From positions 50,283 to 114,282 of the forward strand of contig JANBPK010000744.1 in the NCBI GenBank assembly GCA_027579435.1: 64,000 nucleotides of DNA. The letters run 5' to 3'. A program made the translations under genes and the position numbers. Source of the DNA: Candolleomyces eurysporus (Eukaryota; Basidiomycota; Agaricomycetes; Agaricales; Psathyrellaceae). This document shows positions 13,394 to 23,634 of this stretch, piece after piece; the stretch's first letter is position 1, and every line of letters starts with the position of its first letter. The notes under the pieces are model-generated. The model worked only from the letters and a program-made list of their open reading frames with translations. It was not told the DNA's origin and made no database searches.

Positions 13394-14782
13394 CTACCGA
13401 ACCTTACAGATAATCCACTTTCCTTCAACCCCTTCTTTTCGACGNGTGTGGCCTACAGTAGACTCNTCGTCTAACCACGCTTCTGGTTCCAANGTGAGGT
13501 CTTCTGACATGACGGATTGCAAGCATAGAGAGCGCGATAACCATTGCCTGGTATCCTCAAAGCTGGAGTCGCAAGATAANTCCCGATACGCTCCTCGTAT
13601 NACTGCCCAAAAGCTAGCCCGTGCTTTCTTCCGCAGAGCGTCCAATGTCATGAGAATNGCCTCGTGCGCAAGGGCCCACGGTGCATGCGATCGTGATATT
13701 GAGAGGTTTGCGAATTGGGGGTCTAATGAATCTTCACCAAGTATAGCTTGGATTTCAGAGTTTCGAGAGAGCCGTTCGAATTCAGCGTANTTCCGCGTCC
13801 TCAAGGAGCGAGCCACTGATGATATCCAGANTGCCGCTTTGGAATCTCGGGGTAGAAGGGAAGAAGGTATGGAATCGAGATGTTGGCGAAAGGTGTTCTG
13901 AGAGGGATATGCTGCGAGGANGTGATATAATGTTGACAGCACTAGAGAGGACAGACATAGAGGTCGNGGATCTNGCGTGCTTTCGTATACAGTTGGAACG
14001 AGATGTGGGATTATGGACGTAGTTTGCTTCGGTGCCTCGAAGATGACCGACAGATAAAAAGAGGTTTCGTACACTGGATCAGGCTCTTNAGTCCTNGTCA
14101 ATGCAATGNGTCGTANAAGTACTGACCTTCGAGTGCGAAAGCATCACTGCGCTTTGAGGCNAAGACGCCTTCCCGGAGTTTACCTTCAGANAGCCAAATC
14201 AAAAGCTGTTCGANNNCAGAGTGAAAAGAGTACATACGGAACAAAATCAACAAATTCTCCTGNGAGTCAATCCGTTGCTTTCTTTCAGACTCNTTCTCTA
14301 GNAGAAATCGTCGCGGATAGTGTTGCTTCATCANCTGGTCGAGCTACCAGANTTCGAGATTAACCNCAGCCCGAAGACTAGGGTTTGACCGCGAAATTAC
14401 CTTTCCCTGTATAAACTCTCTGTATTCTTCTTGAAGCTTAAAGTTTTTTAGACTATAAACAAGCTTGGTCTTCATTAAACAGAATATTGTGCCAAAAGAA
14501 TNGCATAACTCACTCATCTCCACCTTTCTCGAGCCCACTGCTACGACTGACGGAGGCTATGAGATCCATCCTGGACAAAGCCGGTGTTTTCAGGTTTCCT
14601 CGTCCTCTTCCTCGTCCTGGTCCCCAACTGGCACCATCTTGTAGGTGCCGCTGTGTCTGCTGCTGCTGGGGTGGACGTTGAGATGCTGCTGCGGGCTGCG
14701 TATCTGAGGGTGTTGTACGCCACGAGCTACCTCCTCGACTAGGCTTTGTCTGTTGGTTTTGGCGACNTCTTCTGCTCGACAT
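13394..14782 (-). CDS. Probable SAC3/GANP-family protein
   Basis: Minus-strand multi-exon gene. The ATG at 14782 gives MSSRR followed by a Gln/Pro/Arg-rich N-terminus ending in SGLEKGGDE. It then splices in phase to LKNFKLQEEYREFIQGK and LDQXMKQHYPRRF, a SERKQRIDSQENLLILFR stretch, a KLREGV..SKRSDAFALE exon and a long C-terminal exon (VYETSFYLSVIFEAPKQTTS; stop at 13394-13396). The helical repeats and the late KARASFWAXIRGAYR segment followed by DTRQWLSRSLCL resemble the PCI-like SAC3/GANP/Thp3 group, whose members act in mRNA export and splicing-coupled processes. I recognise this from overall pattern rather than a diagnostic motif, so another PCI-type protein is possible. It converges on RanGAP and shares a 177-bp divergent promoter with the SF1/BBP gene. 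Several N bases lie inside exons. Confidence 0.55.
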
Positions 14783-14959
14783 CGCTGGAGGATTCTGGAG
14801 ATGAAAGGCGTCGCCGCCACAAAGGCTTGACGTGAGTGATTCGGAGCAGATTCGGAGATCAAATAGAGTCAGGTCCNTCGGACTGCGCTGCAACGGCTTT
14901 GCTTTCGACCATCATCATCTCCTACTAGCCTTCCTAGCAAAGGTATAACTGGCTCAAGA
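14783..14959. promoter_or_regulatory. Bidirectional promoter between SAC3-like gene and SF1/BBP
   Basis: Only 177 bp separate the two divergent start codons (ATG on the minus strand at 14782 and on the plus strand at 14960). Both core promoters and both 5' leaders must lie here. I see no clear TATA box. Confidence 0.6.
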
Positions 14960-16765
14960 ATGTGGAAACCAGCAACCCGCCAGATTACAGGAACTAACAA
15001 TGGTANGCTCTTGCACGATTGGCCGGATCTTTCACGATTTATGCTAANCCAAACTCCAGTTCCTCTTGGAAACCGTCGTCGGTTTGGCCCTGCGCCTANG
15101 GAGGATAGCAGCCCTCCCCAACTAGCTCAACCTTCGCCTTCTTCATTTCCCCGCCAACAGAACATGGGCCGAGACACTCCTGGAAAGCGAAGCCGTGATG
15201 AATCGCCAGCCACCGGAGATCCCAAAGGTAATTACCTCGCTGACTAAATTGACGCACAAATACCATAGCCAAGCACGCTCTTCTCGCTTTGGTTTGACTA
15301 CTCGTCAACTCGCGATACCCAACTCACTATACTAACCTTGACTGATACTGAACCATTTCTTTTGTTTCGGTTACGTTGCTTCAGTCGACTCGAATGCCCC
15401 CCGTAAAAAGCGTAGTCGATGGGGCGAGGCCAAAACAGAACTACCCGGCCTACCGACTGCTATTTCTTCTGCTGGAGTCTCACAGGCTCAGTTGGACAAC
15501 TACGCTATACATCTTCGCTTAGAAGAGATTAATCGCAAGCTTAGGTTGAACGATTACATTCCTCCAGAGCGGGAACGGTGAGCTGCCCATTTTTGTCCTT
15601 TTTCGTATCCTATTCTGATCACTGCTACCGCTCAGCTCTCCTTCTCCTCCTCCCATCTATGATGGCCAGGGTCGCCGTTCTAACACACGCGAGGTCCGTT
15701 ACCGCAAAAGGCTGGAGGATGAACGTGTTCGACTTGTCGAGAAAGCCATAAAGAATGATCCCAGCTTCCGACCGCCTGTCGAATATCAGCAGCATAAGCG
15801 ATCTCAACGACCTTCGGATAAGGTCTACATCCCTGTCAAGGAATTCCCGGAGATCAATTTCTTCGGCTTACTTGTAGGTCCTCGAGGAAACAGTTTGAAG
15901 AAGATGGAACGAGAGAGCGGTGCCAAAATCAGTATTCGTGGCAAAGGCAGCATCAAAGAGGGTAAAAACCGCCCCGATCCATATGCTGACGATGCGGAAG
16001 AAGATCTCCACTGCTTGGTAGTTGCTGACAATGACGACAAGGTAGCAGCTTGTGTTAGGCTGATCAATAAGGTCATCGAGACGGTAAGCGGCTCGCCTCA
16101 AACCTGGTTCCTCATCTCATCACATCTCTGCACAGGCTGCCTCCACGCCGGAAGGCCAGAACGTTCTCAAACGGGACCAACTACGCGAATTGGCTTCACT
16201 CAACGGAACTCTCCGAGACGATGAAAACCAGGTTTGCCAGAACTGCGGTGGTCTCGGTCATCGCAAGTTCGACTGCCCCGAACAGCGCAACTATACTGCC
16301 AGCATCATTTGCCGAGTGTGCGGTAGTGCCGGGCACATGGCAAGGGACTGTACTGTTAACAAGGGTCTTCATGGTTCAGCACCTGCCAGCAGCCAACCAA
16401 TGAATCCAGCCGGTTTCGACTCGGAATACGCTAATCTGATGGCAGAATTAGGTGAAGCTCCTGCTGCTAACGATCCTGTCAAGTCATGGTCTGCTCCCAC
16501 TCTGGGCCACGACATCACTGCTGGTGGGACTAACATCCCACCTTGGCGTCGTCCCGAGGTTTGGGCTCAGCCAGCTCCCCCTCCTCAACAACAGTACCAA
16601 CCTCATGCAGCTGGCTATGGTGGATATCCTGGCGCAGGTGGATATGGCAACAGTGCAGCATGGCAAGGGTATGGTCAAGCTGCGCAGGGATATGGCCAGC
16701 CTCAAAATACATCCAACTATGCGGCATATTATCAGGGCCAATACGCTCAACAACAAGTTTCCTAA
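14960..16765 (+). CDS. bbp: Branchpoint-binding protein (SF1/BBP, Msl5)
   Basis: Splicing factor that binds the intron branch site in the commitment complex. The exons 14960-15002, 15060-15227, 15385-15577, 15636-16083 and 16136-16765 join in frame to 493 residues. The N-terminus MWKPATRQITGTNN followed by VPLGNRRRFGP is typical of fungal BBPs and supports this start. A basic KKRSRWG motif (residues about 77-83) follows, matching the U2AF-interacting ULM. Then come the helical KH-associated region, the KH/QUA2 domain (VGPRGNSLKKMERESGAKI; GKGSIKEG), and two CCHC zinc knuckles beginning CQNCGG and CRVCGS. The C-terminus is Pro/Gln/Tyr/Gly-rich. Five exons with clean phases make this one of the best-supported models in the window. 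It is divergent from the SAC3-like gene. Confidence 0.95.
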
Positions 16766-17112
16766 CTCATTTAGCTTAACATGTCTCATGATTCGTTTTC
16801 AAGCGCTTCGATTTCCTCTTATGCCCCTGACTTGTACGATCTGACTAGTCTGCTTCAATACTCTTCGCTCTGTAGGACAGCTATAGCACACGAGAGCGGG
16901 GTGTGGATGTTTTGTTATTCGTCCCAGATGTATGTATCCTTTAAATTTGAGTTCGATAAAGTAATGAGATTCGGTTGAAGTCCTGCTGCTTTGGCGTTTT
17001 ACTGAAACTCTGGACCCTCATCGGCTCCCGGAACGTGTCCTCCCCTGAGTGAGCTGCGCCGCTTCTCGCACCAACACCTGGCCACAGGCCGCTGAAGCAA
17101 TCTATTTCGTAC

Positions 17113-18244
17113 GTGGATTCCCCTCGACTTTCTCGACCCATCCTTGAAATTCTTGCGAACACTATAGGCTCCTACGGCATGGCAGTAGAAGAACAGAACG
17201 TTGTTTCTAAACCTACTAAAGCGACTGTACCTCTCCGAGAGGGCCCACCAACGAGTGAAGAGCTCCTTGTTCACTATCCAGCCAAGTTTACCTGGAAGCA
17301 GCTGAGGACCTTTGTGAACTCCGGGTACGTTCGAATAGCAGAAGGGGAATGGACACGTCTTAGAAGTGAATAGAGATCTAGGCCTGTTGAAACGGGACAG
17401 GACGTTACAGAAACGCTACGATGATTGGGCTGTTGGGATTAGAGAACAGTATGGCTCCTTGGGTACGTTCTTGAGCTCTCCTCGTCCTTGGATTGTGCTC
17501 ATGGGATGGTGTAGTTGACTATCTGTTGAACCATCGGCTTCAATGGGGACAGCGGGACACGCTCTCCCTTCTACCGTCCAGTCTAGAGGACGATCCCCGA
17601 TTTTATGCTTCCACGACCACCGACGCGTCATCAAAACCAGCACCACAGTACTTCACAGCAGATACACCTCCAGAGTATCTGAGCATTATCCAAAATGACT
17701 GGCCATACTCGGGTAGGAGCAACCTGACCCCCTTTCCAACCCGCCCAACTCATCGGTTGCTTTGACAGTTCCTCCTGAAGTGGAGCATACGCTGATTTGG
17801 ACCAAAGTCGCAATCTTCCATCCAGCCTTGGTCGATGGGAAAGTGAAAGCCAGGATCGACCAAGACGGTCTCTGGGGATTCACCGGAAGCGCGTCTCCGC
17901 CCCCTTCTCCATCCACTCTACCCGAGTGTCTTCCCGCTTTGGCGGAGTGGGGAATCACCCTGGAGAGTATGATCACGTCGCAGAAGGGGACAAAGGAAGA
18001 AGAAAGGCTGGTGAAGAGAGCTGGAGAGGAGGTGGACGGGTTCGTGAGGAAAAGGTGGGATGAGAAGGTCTGGGAGACGGCTTGGTTTGTTAACCCACCC
18101 GTGAGTAATTCTCCTTCACATCCTCCGCAGCGTGTGGAGGTTATAGTGATCCTAGACGGATTTTCTGACGCGTCATTTTTTCTAAAGAGACTGCAGAGTG
18201 TACCTGGGCTGGCCCACATACATGTTTTCGCTCGTCGCTTGTAG
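17113..18244 (+). CDS. DUF3605 / GIG1-like protein
   Basis: Fungal protein of the DUF3605 family, related to the N-acetylglucosamine-induced protein Gig1 of Candida; the biochemical activity is unknown. Exons join in phase through KFTWKQLRTFVNSG, DLGLLKRDRTLQKRYDDWAV, VDYLLNHRLQWG, NDWPYSVPPEVEHTLIWTK and KVWETAWFVNPP, ending SVPGLAHIHVFARRL with the stop at 18242-18244. The WPY..P....HTLIWTK and WFVNPP..VPGLAHIHVFAR motifs are the family signatures. Either the ATG at 17113 or the one at 17179 (MAVEEQNVV) may be the start; 17179 better fits the compact proteins I know. Residues near the middle (SASPPPSPSTLPE) form a Pro/Ser-rich linker. It is on the same strand as SF1/BBP, about 350 bp downstream of it. 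Confidence 0.75.
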
Positions 18245-18800
18245 ATGACACCCGAGATGCCCCTCCTAACAATAGATCTAGACGCTTAATACACGGAAAA
18301 CTATAACTGGACTTGTGATCACGGCATCCAAGGAGGATTGTCAGCCTTTCCTCGCGTCCCCGCATGCTAGAATAGATTCGAGAATCCAATACGGCACTTC
18401 GTCACCCCCGGTAGTGACCTCATAGCACCAAAAAACGATTGGACCCTCCAGTCAAGCAAGAGTTTGTACAGACCCAGCTGGCTCAACGTGCTAGAGCGCC
18501 TTCAAGGACTTTCAGAAGCGTTCACAACAGCTGGAGACCCTATGTACATAAAGCTCCTCCACTAGTGGGACGGAAAGATTCCAAATGAGGTTAACCGATT
18601 GGGTAGTGACATCATCGAGCTTTGTCACTTCGCCGCCACATTATGATCAGTCGCCTTCGAGATACAGTATTGCCCTGTCTCGATTGCGTGGTCCTTCGGC
18701 ACTCCTAGCCTTGCAAACGATATAAAGGTGAGTTGGAAACCTGAGCTATGAAACAATCACTCCCACTTCTTCATCAACTCACCCCAAAGACAACTTCAAG

Positions 18801-19759
18801 ATGTCCAAGATCGTTCTTGTCACTGGTATGTCCACTATCAACTTGTAGGATTCAGCGTAAAGAAGGAGACTGATCGTTGCGTAGGTGGTAATGCTGGTAT
18901 TGGCTACGAGCTTGTAAAGGCGCTAGCATCCAAGCCCGAGGTTCAAAAGGTCTACTTGGCAGCGAGGAGCGTCAAGAGCGGCCAGGATGCCCAGTAAGTG
19001 GTACCCCTTGTCCTAAGCCACGAATTCTTATCTCAAACACCGTAGAAACAAGATTAATGCGGAAGGGCTGAATAACGTCGTCGCTGTCCAGCTTGATGTG
19101 ACTGACACTGCAACGATCGCTGCTGCAAAAGAAACTATTGAGAAGAATGAAGGAAGGCTCGACGTTTTGGTCAACAACGCGGGTTAGTCGCACTTATGGG
19201 CACCGTATGTGTTCTGGACTAATCATCTACCACTGCTCTTTCATAGGAATCAGCGAGATGGACAAACCCCAGAACGCTACCAACATCGACGTTGCTATCG
19301 TCCGGCGCACCGTGGAGACTAACTTGTTTGGCCTCATCCAAACGACCACTGCCTTCATCCCTCTCCTTCGCAAGTCTCCCCAAGCCGTGATTCTCAACGT
19401 ATCGACAGACATGGCGTCTAATGGCAAGCAAGCGGTTCCTGGAGCCGGCCTTCACGTCGTTGCATACAACACATCGAAGGCTGCTGCGAACTCGTACACC
19501 ATTGCCTTGTCTCAAGAGCTTCGTGCGGAGAATATCAAAGTCAATGCTGTGACTCCTGGATTTACTACTACGAAGCTGAATGGGCACGCTCCTGGTGGCA
19601 AAACGAGCAAGGATGCTGCGGAGATTTTGTTGCCTTGGGCTTTACTGGATAAAGACGGCGCTACCGGTGAGTTCGAGCAGTGATTGCAAGTTATGGTCTC
19701 TGATCTCAAGTCCCGCAGGCCTTTTCATCGGCGAAGATGGTAAAGAGTATCCGTGGTAA
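18801..19759 (+). CDS. Short-chain dehydrogenase/reductase (classical SDR)
   Basis: NAD(P)-dependent oxidoreductase. Exons 18801-18825, 18885-18993, 19046-19182, 19247-19666 and 19719-19759 join to 243 residues. The Rossmann nucleotide-binding motif TGGNAGIG is at residues 8-15, NNAG at 87-90, and the catalytic Ser143, Tyr164 and Lys168 (YNTSK) are all present. The C-terminus is LFIGEDGKEYPW. The small size and the EDG..YPW ending resemble fungal carbonyl reductase-like SDRs; the substrate is unknown. The stop codon lies almost exactly at the left edge of a tandem duplication: sequence closely matching the last bases of this gene and its 3' UTR reappears at about 23635. Confidence 0.9.
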
Positions 19760-20181
19760 AGGTTCCACGCCGTTTGACAATGTGTATTACTATGTGTCAG
19801 GATTGAACGTGTATAATAAAATGTCGTGACAGTTGTATTCTTCTTGACGGCCAGGAACTTGAACCATGAAGCTTGAAGCTCGCTGTATTCCTTGGGTAAC
19901 AAGGTACACCATTCCTGGCTTTCGGTAGCTGACGATTCAGATGGGGATGCAATGCTGGATTCACGACTGGGGAGCCTCGAGTCTCGAAGTGAACGTGAAC
20001 GTTCGAAAAGACAAAACCTGCAAACATCGGAATCTTGAGGTTACAGATATCTGATCCCGTCTTGTTCAACACAAAGTTGCTCTATTCACTGCGCTTCATA
20101 TTTACACAGAACTCCTCCCATACAAGATGCCATACTCCGGAAAAAAGAGTCTAGTCGCGAAGAGGTGATTGGCTCGATTTA

Positions 20182-22705
20182 TCATTCTCGCGAAAACTCG
20201 ACGAAGCGCTCTACCCAGGTGCTGGAATGAAGCTTGGTCTTGAAAGTCAAAGTTCAAACTCGATGAGCACGCCGGAAAGAAAACAAAGTAGGCAAACGTA
20301 CATTGCAGTACCAGCTCTCTTTGGTTGTAAAGGACGGCAAGGCATGTGATGGGGCTGAGAGAGGTACATTGAGGCGCTATCATTCAGAGGTATTCGAGTC
20401 AGCCCCTGGCAACTTGATTTCAAAACGAGTTGTATGTCCACTTACATGAGGTACGATCTTGTGTTGCGCGCGTAATTTGAGCTTCACCTCCCTCAGAATG
20501 GCATCCAATTTCTGCTTCGCCAAAAACTTCTCAAATGGTTTCGAATTCTCGTACAGGGCGTCCATGTCCGCGAGAAGCATGACCAAGTCGGTTTTCAGAA
20601 ATTCTGTCGACACAGAAAGTGTGCACTATTAGCATATGATAAACGTTTATAGGAGAGCAACTAGGGGCTCCAGAAAAAGGTTTTCGCGTACCAGGTTTGT
20701 GACGGTCAAGTGGAGAGCGTAAGTCGAGCTAAGAGATATTGATTGAAAAAAAAAANCACTGCTGAATACCGGAAGTCACTCACTATTCCCGAGCGTTCTA
20801 CCATCTGCTTTGTCAATTCCTTCGTCGTCGATCTACTTGCGCCTTGTGCACGACCATCTTTCTGAACCATGAACCAGTTCATATAATAACCCACAATAGC
20901 TGCGTGTTTGCCTTGACCAAGGAGGGGCGACCAGGCAGTAAGGACACTGCGGGTTCCAACGTAATTGAAATCCAGAATGTTCGACACCTCAACGCGGTCG
21001 AACCTAGTGTTCGAGGTGATGCCCATATCGGTGAAGATGTCCCCCCCAATGCCTTTAGCTAGTGCGCATGCTTCGGCCGAGAAGAGCTTGAACGAGATAG
21101 GAAGCTTGCGCATACGTTGCGCCAGCATACGGAGCTGTGTAGATAGGAAGAAATAGAGACAGCCGTAGATGTCTTCGGCCTGAGTGCCATGAGCCTTCCC
21201 GCTTTCAATGACTTCTTCAGCGCTAGGTAGTGCAATGAGTGAATGGTGCATAGACGTAAGCGGAGGGTGAGCTCACTCCCAGCCTTCGAGTGGATCGGCG
21301 TAGTCGGTTTGGAGCCATTTACCTTCCAAGGAGAATAGAGAGGAGTTTGCGCAGTTGAAATGAGCGTTGTCGGCTCCGAGCGGGAGGACAATCCCGTCTT
21401 GGCGATATTGGGAGAATGCTACACGATGCGATGGTTTTAGAAGAGCGTACATTCGATCCCGATAGTCCCTTCGTGAAGGGGCTATCCTGACACGGTCATA
21501 CTCAGCCTGGGCATCATCGATGGCGATCCCTGCGCGGTGAGGTGAGTTCTCCGGGTCAAACATATAGTGCTGGAGACATTTGTTTTGTTCCTCGTCCAAC
21601 CAAGGAATCATTAGGTTGGAAGTTGGCCCGAGAGGATAAGGTTTTCCTCCTGTAGCGGGATTACCGAAATGCTTTAAGAAAGATGAGATTCGCCCGAAGA
21701 CCCGGAGTCGGTATTGTGATGGTATGAAGACGGAATACCAAAAATGGAGGGCAACATCGGCGGCGAGCTTCTCATCTGGCACACAAGCTAGGATGAGTAG
21801 AAGAACGAGGTTTCTGCAGAAAACGTATGGGTTTGCATCGTTGATTAGGATATTTAGCTTGCCGGTGAAGTTGGATGGGAGAGAGTTGATAGTTTTCATT
21901 ACATGTCGAAGATCACCGGACGCTGGACCAGATAGATCGAAAAACAGTTGAGCGAGTCGTAAGCCGAGCGTCCGATGGAAACTTACCAACGAAAGCTAAC
22001 GAAAAGTCCTTCCGAGCATCTGCTTCGTTGGCGCCCAGATTGATCAAATCAATGGCAGGCATATTCCCCCAACTGTACCGGCCTGGTCAGCAGACGTTGG
22101 TGAGCTAGGTGATCAACTCACAGGACGCTTCCGCCGTTGAAATCTCCGCGATTCAAGAACTGTTTGAGCTCTTCCTCGTCCTCCTGTGATGCCTCCAAGG
22201 TGCTCATGAAGCTTGGAATGCGATGCTCTTTAGCCCACGAAGGAAGCCAATCACTGGATCTCATTGGGTTTTTGCATGCTAAACGATACCGAGTAGAGCC
22301 TGGGTTGACGAGGGGATGCTTACTGGACAGAATAGTAAGACCCACCTATTTTGTGACGCTTCCAGTGGGTCTTCTGGCATTCCTGTATGCAAATAAATGA
22401 AGTTCCAAGGTGAGGACACAGAACGGACGAACCCATACCTTGGAGCAATACGAGACCAGTCTGCACTCGCTACAGACCTTAGTTCCTGGGTTTTTGCAAG
22501 CGCTGTATTGGGCTGGCTGCACGTTTGCGCAGAGAAGTACGTCCGGGGGAGGGCGAGGCTGAAAGCTCGGAAACTTCCTTAGTAGCTGGTCAATATCGCC
22601 AATATCTGTTCCACTGAGACTGGAAAAGATCTGTAGAGGACCAATTCCTTGACTAGAGCGAGGATCCGGAGGAATTCGCTGGAGATGAGTGCCTTGTTGG
22701 GCCAT
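20182..22705 (-). CDS. MYND-type zinc finger + DUF4470 protein, copy 1
   Basis: Ten exons on the minus strand (22439-22705, 22346-22382, 22122-22278, 21987-22072, 21277-21922, 20784-21222, 20692-20728, 20446-20603, 20302-20376, 20182-20238) join in frame to 652 residues. An N-terminal disordered stretch is followed by a MYND-like finger (ACKNPGTKVCSECRLVSYC, ECQKTHWKRHK, then a Cys supplied by exon 3). Then comes the fungal DUF4470 domain, beginning WGNMPAIDLINLG and continuing through SGDLRHVMKTINSLP. MYND fingers mediate protein contacts; the function of DUF4470 is unknown. The predicted end is TWVERFVEFSRE. Exon structure is identical to copy 2. N-terminal residues differ much more between copies than the DUF4470 core. 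No inactivating mutation is seen; one N (20756) lies in an intron. Confidence 0.85.
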
Positions 22706-23553
22706 TGTCAATGGGGAGGCTTTCTCTTCTTCGAGTCTCCGTGCGTAGACTCGGAGGGGGAAAGCAAGAATGGGGGAACTCGCAACAAATTCATATCCGG
22801 CAAGTCTGCATATATGTGTGCTCCGTGGAAATTGAGTTCGAGGTGTGAGCATCCTCGTGAGCGAACACGAGGTAGTGTGTATGGGTGTGTATATGAGTGT
22901 GGTGTCAAATCATTGGCTAAGCCATATTCGAAAGGTTTCAGGATCTTATCCATGACTTCGACCAGTACATGATTCTGCACATGAAGTCAAGCTTCAAGGA
23001 AGTGGCACGGTGAGCTGAAGCGTAATAATCAGGTAATAGCTGCGGATGAATATTCGAAAGAACCTTCCAGAGTCAATTTGAATGTAGGCCATGAATGCAT
23101 GACTCGCCGATTTGTAGACAAAGTCAAAGCTGCATAGTAAAACACGTAAAAGCATGAGCGCGCCATGATGGACCTGTTTCAAGAACCTGGCACGCTGCGG
23201 AAGGATAAACACGTACAGGACACCTACGACTCCAACCCACCTGCCAGTGGTACCTTTCTTGACGACTTTGGCTTCCAAGCTCCAATTTCGCATCCTCGAG
23301 TTGAAGTTCTGTAACAGCCTGCGTTCCATCAATATGGCTCCAGTTTTCAATGAACGCGACTCTTTTCAGGCTCCAGAGATGGTTTTCCTTTGGCTTTTCC
23401 AAAGCTTTTTGCAATTAGGTAATCCATTTACCGCCGGCTTGTGCGGCATTGGTTCATCTGACGTCTTCACGCGATGGCTACGGTCTCCAGACACTTTGAC
23501 AACGGTTGTCCCGGGGCGGTACAGCCCCCTGTTCGACGCTGAGGGCAAGTCCA

Positions 23554-23634
23554 ATGTCTTGCGCAACATCCAAGCAACACGGCTACCACCCTGTGCCCAA
23601 CATCGAGGACACAGTCGACAGCCCGCGACCTATC
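23554..23634 (+). pseudogene. Truncated 5' fragment of the aldo-keto reductase gene
   Basis: The sequence reads MSCATSKQHGYHPVPNIED and continues to DSPRP, nearly identical to the start of the intact reductase at 27130 ([19 protein letters not shown]). It stops matching at 23634, where the copied SDR 3' end begins. The frame runs on for 18 residues to a stop at about 23686-23688, so the junction carries a short chimeric ORF of about 44 codons. All catalytic exons are missing. It is a by-product of the tandem duplication. The original promoter region is also duplicated, so it may be transcribed. Confidence 0.85.

Larger units (their letters stand above)
19740..23634. repeat. Tandem duplication unit 1 (SDR 3' end - MYND/DUF4470 gene - AKR 5' end)
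   Basis: First copy of a 3.6-3.9 kb direct repeat. Its left edge is the end of the SDR coding sequence (TATCCGTGGTAAAGG). Its right edge is inside the start of aldo-keto reductase exon 1 (GACAGCCCGCGACC). The second copy runs 23635-27194 and begins TATCCTTGGTAAAGG. Unit 1 has about 220 bp (about 19833-20052) that unit 2 lacks. Order and orientation of all elements are the same in both copies. Confidence 0.9.

Noticed and set aside
20102..20383. Minus-strand ORF with FDFQDQASFQHLGRALRRVFAR as an alternative C-terminus of the MYND gene.
   Set aside because: Splicing out the short intron gives the ending TWVERFVEFSRE in both copies, and the same phase pattern; the long ORF reads through that intron.
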